A DNA stretch of 64,000 nt from CBDFGS01 sp965247255 (GCA_965247255.1 CBDFGS010000009.1:512167-576166), one strand, 5' to 3'; shown: positions 53,293-62,460, counted from the first letter of the stretch. Notes: a model not told the origin generated them from the letters alone. A program made the numbers and translations.

Positions 53293-54342
53293 GCTGGGCA
53301 CTGGCGTGGAAGGCGTCCGTGTGGGGGAGGCCGGCGTCTCCGTTGGGGTGGACGCGGTCCGGTCGGGGCCGGTTCCGCAGAAGGGCAGGTCGCCAAGGTA
53401 GGAGACGTAAAAGTCCAACTGGTCTTCCAGGCTGCTTGGCACGCACCCGCTCAAGTTGTTGCTGTGGAGGTCCAGCATATCCAGGTTGGAGAGGCTGCCC
53501 AGCTCCGCCGGTATCTCCCCGCTCAAGTTGTTGCTGCCAAGGTTCAGCGATTCAAGGTTGGAGAGGCTGCCCAGCTCCGCCGGTATCTCCCCGCTCAAGG
53601 CGTTGGCGCCAAGGCTCAGCTTTCTCAGGTTGGAGAGGCTGCCCAGCTCCGCCGGTATCTCCCCGCTCAAGGCGTTGGCGCTAAGGCTCAGCCCTATCAG
53701 GTTGGAGAGGCTGCCTAGCTCCGCCGGTATCTCCCCGCTCAACTCGTTGTCGTGGAGGCCCAGCACTCTCAGGTTGGAGAGGCTGCCCAGCTCCGCCGGT
53801 ATCTCCCCGCTCAAGCCGTTGTAGTTGAGCCACAGCTCTCTCAGGTTGGAGAGGCTGCCCAGCTCCGCCGGTATCTCCCCGCTCAATCTGTTGAAGCTGA
53901 GCTTCAGCGCTCTCAGGTTGGAGAGGCTGCCCAGCTCCGCCGGTATCTCCCCGCTCAAGGCGTTGTGGTCGAGGACCAGCGATTCAAGGTTGGAGAGGCT
54001 GCCCAACTCCGCCGGTATCTCCCCGCTCAAGTTGTTGTAGTCGAGGTGCAGAGTTTCCAGGTTGGAGAGGCTACCCAGTTCCGCCGGTATCTCCCCGCTC
54101 CTCAAGGCGTTATTGTTGAGGTACAGCACTGTAACGCGCCCGTCGCCGTTGGTGGTGACGCCCTTCCATTCGCCGAGGGGCGCGTCGCTCAGCCAGTTGT
54201 CGTTTTCAAACCAGTTCTTACCGTTCGTTGCGTTGTAGAAGGCAACCAGCGCCTCCCGGTCCGTTTCGGCGGAGCCGGAGACCGCGGGCGGCGCTGTCGC
54301 AGCCGCAGTTCCAGGCGCATCGGTGGCAGTGGGGCTGGGCAC
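53212..54342 (-). CDS. LRR protein, second cassette (5' and 3' ends altered)
   Basis: 376 codons from a GTG at 54342, but the homologous frame is open back to the TGA at 54415. A Thr/Pro/Ala linker leads to the head motif SAETDREALVAFYNATNGKN and WLSDAPLGEWKGV. Nine leucine-rich repeats of 24 residues follow (LSGEIPAELGSLSNL), then GCVPSSLEDQLDFYVSYLGD and LPFC. Instead of stopping there, the frame continues into a third copy of the linker (GTGPDRTASTPTETPASPTR) and is cut near 53292 by Replic_Relax sequence. Protein-binding role likely. Whether it is translated independently is unclear. Confidence 0.7.
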   Translation of the reverse strand: MPSPTATDAPGTAAATAPPAVSGSAETDREALVAFYNATNGKNWFENDNWLSDAPLGEWKGVTTNGDGRVTVLYLNNNALRSGEIPAELGSLSNLETLHLDYNNLSGEIPAELGSLSNLESLVLDHNALSGEIPAELGSLSNLRALKLSFNRLSGEIPAELGSLSNLRELWLNYNGLSGEIPAELGSLSNLRVLGLHDNELSGEIPAELGSLSNLIGLSLSANALSGEIPAELGSLSNLRKLSLGANALSGEIPAELGSLSNLESLNLGSNNLSGEIPAELGSLSNLDMLDLHSNNLSGCVPSSLEDQLDFYVSYLGDLPFCGTGPDRTASTPTETPASPTRTPSTPVPSPTGCRSSTRQNWRAFLARLTRRFTAH

Positions 54343-54414
54343 TGGCGTGGAAGCCGTCCGTGCAGGGGAGGCCGGCGTCTCCGTTGGGGTGGACGCGGTC
54401 CGGTCGGGGCCGGT

Positions 54415-55422
54415 TCAGCAGAAGGGCAGGTCGCCAAGGTCGGAGTCGTCAAAGTTCAACTGGTCTTCCAGGCTGCTTGGCACGCACCCGCTCAAGCCGT
54501 TGCCGCCAAGGCGCAGCCATATCAGGTAGGAGAGGCTGCCCAGCTCCGCCGGTATCTCCCCGCTCAACTCGTTCCTGTGGAGGTCCAGCAGTTGCAGGTT
54601 GGAGAGGCTGCCCAACTCCGCCGGTATCTCCCCGCTCAAGCCGTTGTCCTCGAGCCACAGATATTCCAGGTTGGAGAGGCTGCCCAGCTCCGCCGGTATC
54701 TCCCCGCTCAAGTCGTTGTCGCCAAGGCTCAGCGTTCTCAGGTTGGAGAGGCTGCCCAACTCCGCCGGTATCTCCCCGCTCAAGGCGTTCTCGTCAAGGC
54801 TCAGCAATTCAAGGTTGGAGAGGCTGCCCAACTCCGCCGGTATCTCCCCGCTCAAGGAGTTGCCCTCGAGGTTCAGCAATTCAAGGTTGGAGAGGCTGCC
54901 CAGCTCCGCCGGTATCTCCCCGCTCAACTCGTTCCTGTGGAGGTCCAGCAGTTGCAGGTTGGAGAGGCTGCCCAGCTCCGCCGGTATCTCCCCGCTCAAT
55001 CTGTTGAAGCTGAGCTTCAGCGCTCTCAGGTTGGAGAGGCTGCCTAGCTCCGCCGGTATCTCCCCGCTCAAGTTGTTGGCGTCGAGGACCAACGCTATAA
55101 CGCGCCCGTCGTCGTTGGTGTTGACGCCGTACCATTCGCCGAGGGGAGCGTCGCTCAGCCAGTTGTCGTTGTACCTCCAGTTCTCACCGTTCGTTGCGTT
55201 GTAGAGGGCAACCAGCGCCTCCCGGTCCGTTTCGGCGGAGCCGGAGACCGCGGGCGGCGCTGTCGCAGCCGCAGTTCCAGGCGCATCGGTGGCAGTGGGG
55301 CTGGGCACTGGCGTGGAAGCCGTCCGTGCAGAGGAGGCCGGCGTCTCCGTTGGGGTGGACGCGGTCCGGTCGGGGCCTATCACGCCGTGCTCCCGCAGGA
55401 ACTGAGCTAGCCGGTCTATCAA
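54415..55422 (-). CDS. LRR protein, first cassette
   Basis: 335 codons from a TTG at 55422 with AAGGAGA eight bases upstream (MIDRLAQFLREHGVIGPDRT). Linker, head motif DREALVALYNATNGENWRYN, then eight 24-residue LRRs of the GEIPAELGSLSNL type and the cap GCVPSSLEDQLNFDDSDLGD with LPFC. It ends in TGA where the next cassette has GGA (glycine), so one substitution separates it from an uninterrupted two-cassette protein. No signal peptide. LRR spacing is plant-RLK-like; binding partner unknown. Confidence 0.75.
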   Translation of the reverse strand: MIDRLAQFLREHGVIGPDRTASTPTETPASSARTASTPVPSPTATDAPGTAAATAPPAVSGSAETDREALVALYNATNGENWRYNDNWLSDAPLGEWYGVNTNDDGRVIALVLDANNLSGEIPAELGSLSNLRALKLSFNRLSGEIPAELGSLSNLQLLDLHRNELSGEIPAELGSLSNLELLNLEGNSLSGEIPAELGSLSNLELLSLDENALSGEIPAELGSLSNLRTLSLGDNDLSGEIPAELGSLSNLEYLWLEDNGLSGEIPAELGSLSNLQLLDLHRNELSGEIPAELGSLSYLIWLRLGGNGLSGCVPSSLEDQLNFDDSDLGDLPFC

Positions 55423-55869
55423 AAGAGCATCTCCTTATCCGGATGCGGCCTGGCAGCGACACCATCGCGAATTGTGGCACGCGCAGGGAGTCACAGTCGG
55501 CCGTTCGGACGGCTCATCAGAGCCGCAGGCCGCGAGGCCGCCGTAAGGGCCAGCGCAAGGATAACGCTCACCAGGGTCACGTATCTTGTCGTGATGTACG
55601 GGTAACTTTCTTTCTCTCCCGGTCTTGACCGGCACCATATATCCACAGATTCATACGGATAGTATACTGGAATTTCTATGGGTGTCCATGCTGTGTATGG
55701 GGTCAGGAGACACCTGTTTCGCCACTCCCAAATATGTGTTGGTATGTCGGCTTCCGCGGGGATGAGCGGGCGCCCCATGCGTCATAGCCAACACAACCCG
55801 GGAATACCAAAATCGGTGTTCCTAAACGTGTGTTGGGTATGGCGCACGACACCGCCCATCCTGAGCCTA
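55423..55869. other. Stretch with no supported gene
   Basis: About 450 bases upstream of the first LRR cassette. It contains the ribosome site of that gene at its left edge. A minus-strand frame with a hydrophobic stretch (VTLVSVILALALTA) is visible, but its start and end are not credible. Confidence 0.35.
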
Positions 55870-56122
55870 TCTGTTTCAAACCAGCAGAGGGTCGGGAAGT
55901 CGGTCTGGTGGAGGCCGGTCTGAACCAACCTGGGATAGCAGATAGGCATGTCGATGCCCTTCTTAACCCTATTGGCCACCGACGCCTCTCGCCACTCCGG
56001 GAAACCGCCTCGGCCTTCTATCCTCTCGGTGATGTCCACGGTGCAGGCGTGGGTGGAGTAGGCCAGCGCCCGGCGTCTCTTCACCCGCTCGGTGGCCACC
56101 AAGTCCATGAGCGCCTGCTCAT
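55870..56122 (-). pseudogene. Remnant of SNF2-type helicase C-terminal domain
   Basis: The minus strand reads EQALMDLVATERVKRRRALA then YSTHACTVDITERIEG and KKGIDMPICYPRLVQTGL, closely matching KALIDMVAAERMEGRRVLVY, THTGTRDITERM and KQGIDVMICHPRLVQTGLDL in the helicase at 57992-60130. A segment between ITERIEG and the VKKGID motif is shortened and both ends are missing. It abuts a surface-protein fragment on the other strand at about 56125. Evidence of an older duplicated copy of the phage-like module. Confidence 0.8.
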
Positions 56123-56131
56123 TGGCTATTT

Positions 56132-56704
56132 CGGATACGTGGTACAGGAAGGAGATTTGGACAGTGACGGGCCGACCATTAGCGCCAACGCAATAGACCT
56201 GGCCGGAGGATTCATCAGAGATGCAGCGGGCAACGATGCCATCCTGAACAACTCTGCGGTGGGTGCCGACGACCACTTCAAGGTGGATGCGGTTGCCCCA
56301 ACTGTTTCGTCCATCGCCATCACCTCCGATCCGGGGGATGACGACACCTACGGGACCGGCGACAAGATCGAAGTGACCGTGACCTTCAGCGAGAATATGA
56401 GCCTTCCCATAAGCATCACTTGTAGTTCCGACGTGGTTCATTGCAAAGCCGAGCTTGAGCTTGACATAGGAGGCACCGCTAGGACCGCCGACTACCAGAG
56501 CCACGATGGCGCGGAGGTGGTCTATGCCTACACCGTGCAGGCCGGGGACACTGACGATAACGGCATTGCCATCGGCGCCAATAGGCTGACGGGTCAACGG
56601 ATCAGGGATGCCGCAGGCAGGAGCGGGGAAGGAATAAACGACGCTGATTTGAGCCACGACGCCGTTGCCGACGACTCAGGCCACATGGTGTCGGCGGACA
56701 TCGG
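56132..56704 (+). pseudogene. Fragment of surface protein with SwmB/Big-like domains
   Basis: Reads YVVQEGDLDSDGPTISANAI, GGFIRDAAGNDAILN, then VDAVAPTVSSIAITSDPGDD and KIEVTVTFSENMSL, with a second copy ending AYTVQAGDTDDNGIAIGANR and IRDAAGRSGEGINDADLSHD. This repeating module, about 100 residues with the DxAPxVxSxxIxSxP strand, is common in large Chloroflexota surface proteins. No start or secretion signal is present; the upstream 300 bases are antisense helicase remnant. Non-functional fragment. Confidence 0.7.
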
Positions 56705-56812
56705 GGGCCTCTGGCGGCTTGTGGATTGCCTCGTAGAGCACGACTCGGTAAATGATGAAGGAAGCTGCCAACTAACGTGAAGAAGCTGACCAAGTCCGCA
56801 TAGGTCGCCGAC

Positions 56813-57835
56813 ATGCCCGCGCCGCCCACCCCAGAACCGGGACTCACCGCCGCCGATGTGGAGAAGGCGGTTCGTGCGGCGATGGCGGACATGATCCAGC
56901 CTGAATCGGGGCTGTCCCAAGAGGAGGTCGAGCGGATAGTCGAAGCCGCCATCCGGACGGCGATAGCAGACATGCCCCGTCCGGAACCCGGACTCACGGC
57001 CGCTGAAGCCGAGCGCATCGCCCGCAGCGTCGTCGCCTCTATCCCACCTACGTCAGCCCCCGTCGAGTACACCAAGTTCTTCGTAGAGAAGGCCATCAGC
57101 AGGTACGAGACCCAGGGACTCGACGCCACCCTCGCCTACTACAACCGCCCAGAGAGCATCGACGGCCAGTGGTATGTGTTTATCATAGACGAGAACGATA
57201 AGGTCATCGGGCATCCCGACGTCCAGCGCCTGGGGCTGGACGTGAAGGGCTGGGTGGGCACCGACGCCAACGGCTACAACTTCGGGCCGGACATGCTGTC
57301 TGCCAGCGGGGAGGGCAAGTGGGTGTCCTACGTGTTCAGAAATCCGGAGAGTGGCAGTCTCGGTTCCGACCACTCCGGCACGTTGCAACTCAAGAACGCC
57401 TGGGTTGTGAGGCACGACGGGCTGCTGTTCGCCTCCGGCTGGTATGTCAACGCCGACGAATTCACCAAGTCCCTAGTGTTCGCCGCCGTCAACAAGTTCC
57501 GTTCGGCAGGACTGGAAGCGACTATCGCATACTTCACCGGCCCCGAGAGCGTTTATTCAGGATTGGCAGCGACTATCGACTACTACAACAGCGCCCAGAC
57601 CGTTGAAGGGGAAGGGTTCGCGTTCATAGCCGACAGCAGCGGCACAATCGTAGACCACTACAACAAAGCACTGGTGGGAACGGACCTCAAGGACCTGCTC
57701 GGTACGGACATGTTCGAGGCCACCGCAGAGGGCAACTGGGTGACCACGGAGGACATGCGCGTTTGGGTGGTCAGCGACGGTGGGATGACCTTCGGCTCGG
57801 GCTGGCATAGCGGTCCCGACGAATCGGGTAGCTGA
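56813..57835 (+). CDS. Cache-domain protein, probable lost signal peptide
   Basis: 340 residues from the ATG at 56813. A Pro-rich start and two amphipathic helices (LTAADVEKAVRAAMADMIQP; LTAAEAERIARSVVASI) precede two Cache-type sensor modules. The first is about 85-220 (FFVEKAISRYETQGLDATLA; WYVFIIDENDKVIGHPD; WVVRHDGLLFASGWYV). The second is about 221-335 (SLVFAAVNKFRSAGLEATIA; GFAFIADSSGTIVDHYN; WVVSDGGMTFGSGWHS). Such domains normally bind small ligands outside the cell. No signal peptide remains and no ribosome site is visible, so the 5' end may be missing. The second module has an internal 54-base duplication. Confidence 0.75.
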   Translation: MPAPPTPEPGLTAADVEKAVRAAMADMIQPESGLSQEEVERIVEAAIRTAIADMPRPEPGLTAAEAERIARSVVASIPPTSAPVEYTKFFVEKAISRYETQGLDATLAYYNRPESIDGQWYVFIIDENDKVIGHPDVQRLGLDVKGWVGTDANGYNFGPDMLSASGEGKWVSYVFRNPESGSLGSDHSGTLQLKNAWVVRHDGLLFASGWYVNADEFTKSLVFAAVNKFRSAGLEATIAYFTGPESVYSGLAATIDYYNSAQTVEGEGFAFIADSSGTIVDHYNKALVGTDLKDLLGTDMFEATAEGNWVTTEDMRVWVVSDGGMTFGSGWHSGPDESGS

Positions 57836-57991
57836 GCGGAGGGGGGACCCGTCGCTCGGTTTTCCGGGCAACAAAAAAGGGCCGCATACATGGATGGGCG
57901 GTCGGGCTGAAACGCAAGAAACCCGCATACATGGTTGCGCAGGGGGAGGCCATCGCTGACGTAACGACGACCTCCCCCTGTGTGTTGCGGC

Positions 57992-60130
57992 CTAGCGGCC
58001 CGCGCCGACCGGCTCCTCCTCCTCTCTTTCCTGCTCCACAGTCAGTGCCCACTCGAACATCGAGAGCGTGGCGGGCTGGGGCTTGCGGCCCCGGCCCTTC
58101 GGCTTCACCGGCTCCTCGGCCATGAACTCCGCCCAGGAGAACAGCGACTGCTGCGGCTCCGGGGCCTCGTCCTGGTGGCCGTTCCCGTTCCCGTTCCCGT
58201 TGGGGTGGTGCCCGTTGCCCAGGAACAGCTCGACGGTCGGCCCGATGCCGCCTGCGCGGTGGCCGTTGCCATTGACCTCGACGGCCTCCGGCTCGACCCC
58301 GTGTCCAGCACGGGGCAGGCTTTCGACGACCTTCCAACCGTCGTCCACCAGGTATTCCTCGGCGGTGGCCTCGGCGTCCCTGGCCTGGGCGAAGACCTCC
58401 TCCATCGTCTCGGCGTCCTCCTCGTCCCCGCTGACGATCTTCCGGGCGAGCGCCATCATCAGGTCGTCCCCGTCGTCGCCGTAGGCGGCCAGCCCGTCCT
58501 CCGGCAGCTCGCCCTCGACGGCGAGGGAGCTTTGCAGTTTCTTCGCCACCAGCTTGAGGGCGTCAGCCTGGAGGGTGTTCCGGTAGGACATGAACACCAC
58601 CTTCACCGGGCGGGTCTGCCCGATGCGCCACGACCTCCGCGACGCCTGCCGCATTACGTATACGCTGTAGTCAGTTTCGTACCAAATCAGCGTTGGGAAG
58701 TCGATCAAGTCCAACCCCGTCTGCACCAGCCTGGGGTGGCAGATCATCACGTCGATGCCCTGCTTGACCTTCTCCGCGACCCACTCCTCACGGCGGTCGG
58801 GGGCAACGGCGTCGGCCTTCATCACCGCCACCCGGAACCCGTGCCGTGTGAGCATGTCGTCCATCCGCTCGGTGATGTCCCTGGTGCCGGTGTGCGTGGC
58901 GTAGACCAGCACCCTGCGGCCCTCCATCCGCTCCGCCGCCACCATGTCGATGAGGGCCTTCTCTTTCGGGTAGAGCCGCTCCTCGGAGAGGGGCGGCACC
59001 TGGACGATGACGTCACCGCTCCTGGGGTCGAAGACCGTCTCCCCCCTGGTGCAGCCGTCAGGGTAGGCCAACAGGGTTTGCAGGTAGGTCGCCAGCAGTC
59101 GCTTCGAGCCAGCCTTGAGAGCCTCAGCCAGCTTCAGCCGCAGCTCCTCGTACACGGTGTTGTAGGCGCTGCGCTGGGAGTAGCCCGTCGCATCCTCCTC
59201 CGAGTCCATGCTGGACAGCATCACCTGCTCCTCGTAGGGAGGCAGCCCGGAGGCCACGTCCGCGAGGCGCAGGAAGACGGTGTTGCCGATGATGTGGAAG
59301 AGGGCCGATGGCACGAGGCCCGGCCTCTCCTTTACCACCTTGCGGTACTTGCGCCGCCTGCTGAACCTCCCGTCCTCCACCGAGTCGTCGTCGGGCTTGC
59401 CGACGGTGTGCTCCTCGAAGCCGTACCGCTGTATCCAGCGGTGCTCGTCGGAGCGTCCGAAGTCCGTCCTGATCTCCGGGCTGAACCTGTAGAGCAGGTG
59501 GAAGAGCGTACTCGAATAGCCGCCCATCAAAGTCCCGCTCAGGCTGAGGGACTTGCCGCAGGCGTCGGCGAGGACTCCGGCGGCGATGCCTTGGGCCGAG
59601 CCTCTTCCCTTGTACTCGTGGACCTCATCCCCGATCAGCAGGTCGAAGAAGCCCTTCATGCGGTGCTTCACGTAGTCGGCCAACGGGTAGCGGGCGGGGC
59701 CGGACTTGTCGGCCTGCCAGAGGGGGGAGCCGCAGTTGGCGCAGGTGTGCTTGCAGCGGTTCAGGTCCTCGTCGGTGAGGGGAACGCCGTCCTTGTCCAC
59801 GATCTGCGCCGTGCAGTCGGGGCAGCAGGGGACCCGGAAGGGCTCGCCCGTCTCCTCCTCCCGAAGGAGCCTGCCCTTGGAGACGGCCCACCGCTGTATC
59901 ACGGCGGGCATCCAGCGGTAGGACAGCTTGGCCTTCTCACGGCTCATCACCGCGAAGAGGGGGCCGGAGCCGACGGAGATGCGCAGCCGCTCCAGGTCGG
60001 TGATGGACTTGACGATGACGGCGCGGGCGCCGGGCACCGTCATCTCCACCTCCCGCTTCCACTTGGGCACCAGATGGGGCGGCCCCAGCACTAGAATCCG
60101 CTTGAAGCCCGCCATGTGCGCGGCGGCGGC
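57992..60130 (-). pseudogene. SNF2/DEAD-type helicase, N-terminus lost to intron insertion/deletion
   Basis: About 705 native residues. They start just after the expected Walker A (TLLAAAAAHMAGFKRILVLG then PPHLVPKWKREVEM, motif Ia). A zinc-ribbon insertion follows (CCPDC...CKHTCANCGS), then motif II DLLIGDEVHEYKG, motif III SLSLSGTLMGG, motif V HPRLVQTGLDLIDFPTLIWY and motif VI QASRRSWRIGQTRPVKVV. A Gly/Asn-rich linker and acidic tail end it. The reading frame runs on upstream into the group II intron 3' end (60131-60220), which is not helicase. In phages this enzyme would act in replication or recombination. Inactive without Walker A unless the intron were intact. Confidence 0.85.
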
Positions 60131-60198
60131 GGCGAGTAAGGTAGGCCGCCGGCGAGTTACTCCGGTTGCCCGAAGCACTTTTCCGTCGGCCCCCTCCC

Positions 60199-60232
60199 GA
60201 ACCGGACGTGCGGCTTTCACCGCATCCGGCTC
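60199..60232 (-). ncRNA. Group II intron domain V
   Basis: 34 bases on the minus strand beginning GAGCCGGATGCGGTGAAAGC and ending CGTCCGGTTC. The catalytic bulge, the GAAA tetraloop and the closing helix match the bacterial domain V consensus. It follows the IEP stop by nine bases. Confidence 0.95.
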
Positions 60233-60241
60233 TCCAGTGGT

Positions 60242-61864
60242 CTATATCTGCTTCTGCGGATTACTTCGCCCGTGATGGATGTCCATGTGACACGTCCGGC
60301 ACACCACGAGGGTTATGCGTTTCCGCGCCGCCATGAGTTGTACCCACTTGGGCTTTTCCCGTTGGCCTTTCACGTTTAGGTCGCGAAGCGCACGGATGTG
60401 ATGGACTTCTACATCCACCGTTGAGCCGCACATCTCGCATTCGTCCGCTTGGAGCCGTTTGATGAGCTCGTTGCGGTCAGACCTGTATCGCTGAGGCTGT
60501 TGGTCGACTAGAACTGCCTGCCGTTGCCGTTTCAGGGGTATGCCACCGAAGTACGCCACTAGAGGGCGTTTGCCGTTATCCTGCTGCTTGATGACCTTTA
60601 GGCATACACGTGGCCCGTGCTCGGTTTCAACGGCGCTTTTGAATTGGCGACGCATCTTCCGGGCGGTGGACTTGTGCTTTGCCGCAAGGGTTCGTGCCAG
60701 CGACATCTCCATGACCCCTTTCAGTTTCCCGAAATGGGAGACGTTGTAGGCCAGAAGGTAGTAGTTGACGACGCCCCGGAACTCCGACTGGTACTGTGCC
60801 ACGATGGAGAAATCTTCATCGTGGAGTAGGTAACTGCGGTGTGCCGGTTTGCCTTTGCGCATGTAGGCTTGGCAATGTTGCTCGATGACGTCGGCGGGAA
60901 CCCGCAATCCGATTTGGCCGTTGACCCTGCGCCGACCATTGCGGTCGAACTGGTCGTTGGCTTGTTGGTTCACGAGTTCATAGCCGAGGAACCTCGCCGC
61001 CTGGCTGGTGGCGTGGGTGATGAGAGTTTTCTCCCTGGATAGCTCCAGCTTGAGTGAGTCGCGCAGGAATGTTTCCAGGGACTCCTTTGCCTGTTGGGCT
61101 TCGGCCTTTGGCCCGATGAAACCCAGCACGAAGTCGTCCGCGTAGCGCACGTACCGTAACCTGCGATAGCCGGGGTCGTAGGGGTCACGTGACGGCAGTT
61201 GTTGCATTTGCTTGCGCAGTTGCAGTGCCTTGGCGTGGTTCCCCCGCTTCCTCTGGCGGGCCGCTTGGTTCAGCAAACGTGTGTACTCGCGGTTGTCTCT
61301 CCGGTCTGAGCCACGGGTGTGGGCTGGTATCAGCACGTTCTCGACAAACTTGTCCAACCGGTCTAGGTAGATGTTGGCGAGGATGGGGCTGACGATGCTG
61401 CCTTGCGGTGTCCCGCTCAGCGTGCGGCCATATTTCCAATCCTCAACGTAACCCGCTTTCAGTAGGTACCTCAGCAGGCGTAGGAATCGGTTGTCGTGGA
61501 GCTTCTCGTCGAGCACCGACAACAGGACATCGTGGTCGATGTTGTCAAAGCACCCCTTGATGTCTCCCTCGACGAACCAGCGGACACCAGTCCAGTGGGT
61601 GGTCACGTTGCTCAAGGCGGTGTGGCACCCCCGGTCGGGCCGAAAGCCGTGGGAGCGGTCGGAAAACTGCGGCTCGTAGTAGGCTTCCAGAATCATTCGG
61701 ATGACCTCTTGCAGCAGCTTGTCCGTCCACGTCGGTATGCCCAAGGGACGGGTGCCCCCATTTGGTTTGGGAAGGTTGACCCGTCGAACCGGCGTCCACC
61801 GGAACCGCTCGTAACGCAGGGCGTCGATGATGCGGTCGATTTTCGCCAAGGACATTCCGTCCAC
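60242..61864 (-). CDS. Group II intron-encoded reverse transcriptase/maturase, N-terminus missing
   Basis: 540 residues from a GTG at 61864; the homologous frame extends a few codons to TSETVDGM. RT motifs: RWTPVRRVNLPKPNGGTRPL, HGFRPDRGCHTALSN, WFVEGDIKGCFDNIDHDVLL, GTPQGSIVSPILANIYLDRL, the catalytic YADD in RYVRYADDFVLGF and LSREKTLITHA. The maturase X domain is about 310-420 (FRGVVNYYLLAYNVSHFGKL). An HNH endonuclease domain closes it (CEMCGSTVDVEVHHIRALRD; VCRTCHMDIHHGR). RT-0 and the first part of RT-1 are partly missing. Retrohoming is unlikely because the ribozyme 5' half is absent. Confidence 0.93.
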   Translation of the reverse strand: MDGMSLAKIDRIIDALRYERFRWTPVRRVNLPKPNGGTRPLGIPTWTDKLLQEVIRMILEAYYEPQFSDRSHGFRPDRGCHTALSNVTTHWTGVRWFVEGDIKGCFDNIDHDVLLSVLDEKLHDNRFLRLLRYLLKAGYVEDWKYGRTLSGTPQGSIVSPILANIYLDRLDKFVENVLIPAHTRGSDRRDNREYTRLLNQAARQRKRGNHAKALQLRKQMQQLPSRDPYDPGYRRLRYVRYADDFVLGFIGPKAEAQQAKESLETFLRDSLKLELSREKTLITHATSQAARFLGYELVNQQANDQFDRNGRRRVNGQIGLRVPADVIEQHCQAYMRKGKPAHRSYLLHDEDFSIVAQYQSEFRGVVNYYLLAYNVSHFGKLKGVMEMSLARTLAAKHKSTARKMRRQFKSAVETEHGPRVCLKVIKQQDNGKRPLVAYFGGIPLKRQRQAVLVDQQPQRYRSDRNELIKRLQADECEMCGSTVDVEVHHIRALRDLNVKGQREKPKWVQLMAARKRITLVVCRTCHMDIHHGRSNPQKQI

Positions 61865-61878
61865 AGTCTCTGAGGTGG

Positions 61879-62366
61879 CTGCGCTCCGCTCCCAGGGTGC
61901 GCCAGCGTTTGAACGCCTCCGGCCCCCTGGTCTTGATCTCGACGACCATCTCGCCGCCGTAGCGGGGAGACGCCGGCCCGCCCCCGAACAGGAACGCCTG
62001 GACCTCGGAGGCCGCTTCCTCCCCGTCCAATGGCATCCGCCCCGTGGCGTCGGGGTGTCCCGTCACCAGCAGGTTGGGGCCGATGCGTACCGAGACCGCC
62101 TCCGGGTCCTGGGGGTCGGCGGGAGACACCTGCCATCCAGCCCGCTCCATCGCCCGCAGGACGACGGGTTCGAGGGCGTTGCCCGCCTCCATCGCCGTCA
62201 GCGACTCCTCGGTCGGCGGGTTGGTGGGCCGGTAGCCCGTCGCCGCGTACCAGAGGGCGCGGCGGCAGCCCAGAGCCGACGAGGCCCGTATCTCAAGCTG
62301 CCCGTCCTCGTCGAACCGCGCAGCGGGGCGGGAGAAGACCTCCGCCCGGTCAATGTCTGTCGTCAT
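61879..62366 (-). pseudogene. PD-(D/E)XK nuclease (YqaJ/RecB-like), 3' end replaced by intron
   Basis: From the ATG at 62366: IRASSALGCRRALWYAATGY, then NALEPVVLRAMERAGWQV, the GHPDATGRM aspartate and MVVEIKTRG, giving the nuclease D...ExK triad. The sequence leaves the family at AFKRWRTLGAERS and enters the truncated intron at about 61878. In phages and integrative elements such nucleases work with Rad52- or RecT-like annealing proteins, as here. Confidence 0.8.
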
Positions 62367-62460
62367 GTCGATTCCTCCTTTGTCCTGTAATGAGAAGCGG
62401 GGCCGCCCCCCGTTGGAGACAGCCCCGCCTGGATTCCAAGCTCTCGATTGTTCAGACCGC

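Larger units (their letters stand above)
60131..61878 (-). mobile_element. Group II intron, 5'-truncated
   Basis: The minus strand carries, in order: an intron-encoded protein lacking its first segment, a canonical domain V (60199-60232) and a domain VI-like stem (GGCCGACGG pairing with CCGGCGGCC) ending CTACC/TTAC next to helicase coding sequence. Domains I-III and the 5' splice site are absent. The 5' junction (about 61878) lies in a nuclease gene, the 3' junction in the helicase gene. Confidence 0.85.

Noticed and set aside
53440..55080. Regular 72-base repeats resembling a CRISPR or satellite array
   Set aside because: The repeats are in-frame 24-residue leucine-rich repeats with varying codons, not identical repeats with unrelated spacers.
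55830..56780. A single 316-residue protein spanning this interval
   Set aside because: Its first third is antisense to the helicase remnant; only 56132-56704 encodes recognisable surface-protein modules.
57980..60094. 704-codon plus-strand frame opposite the helicase
   Set aside because: Helicase motifs are clear on the minus strand; the plus-strand frame is compositionally random and motif-free.
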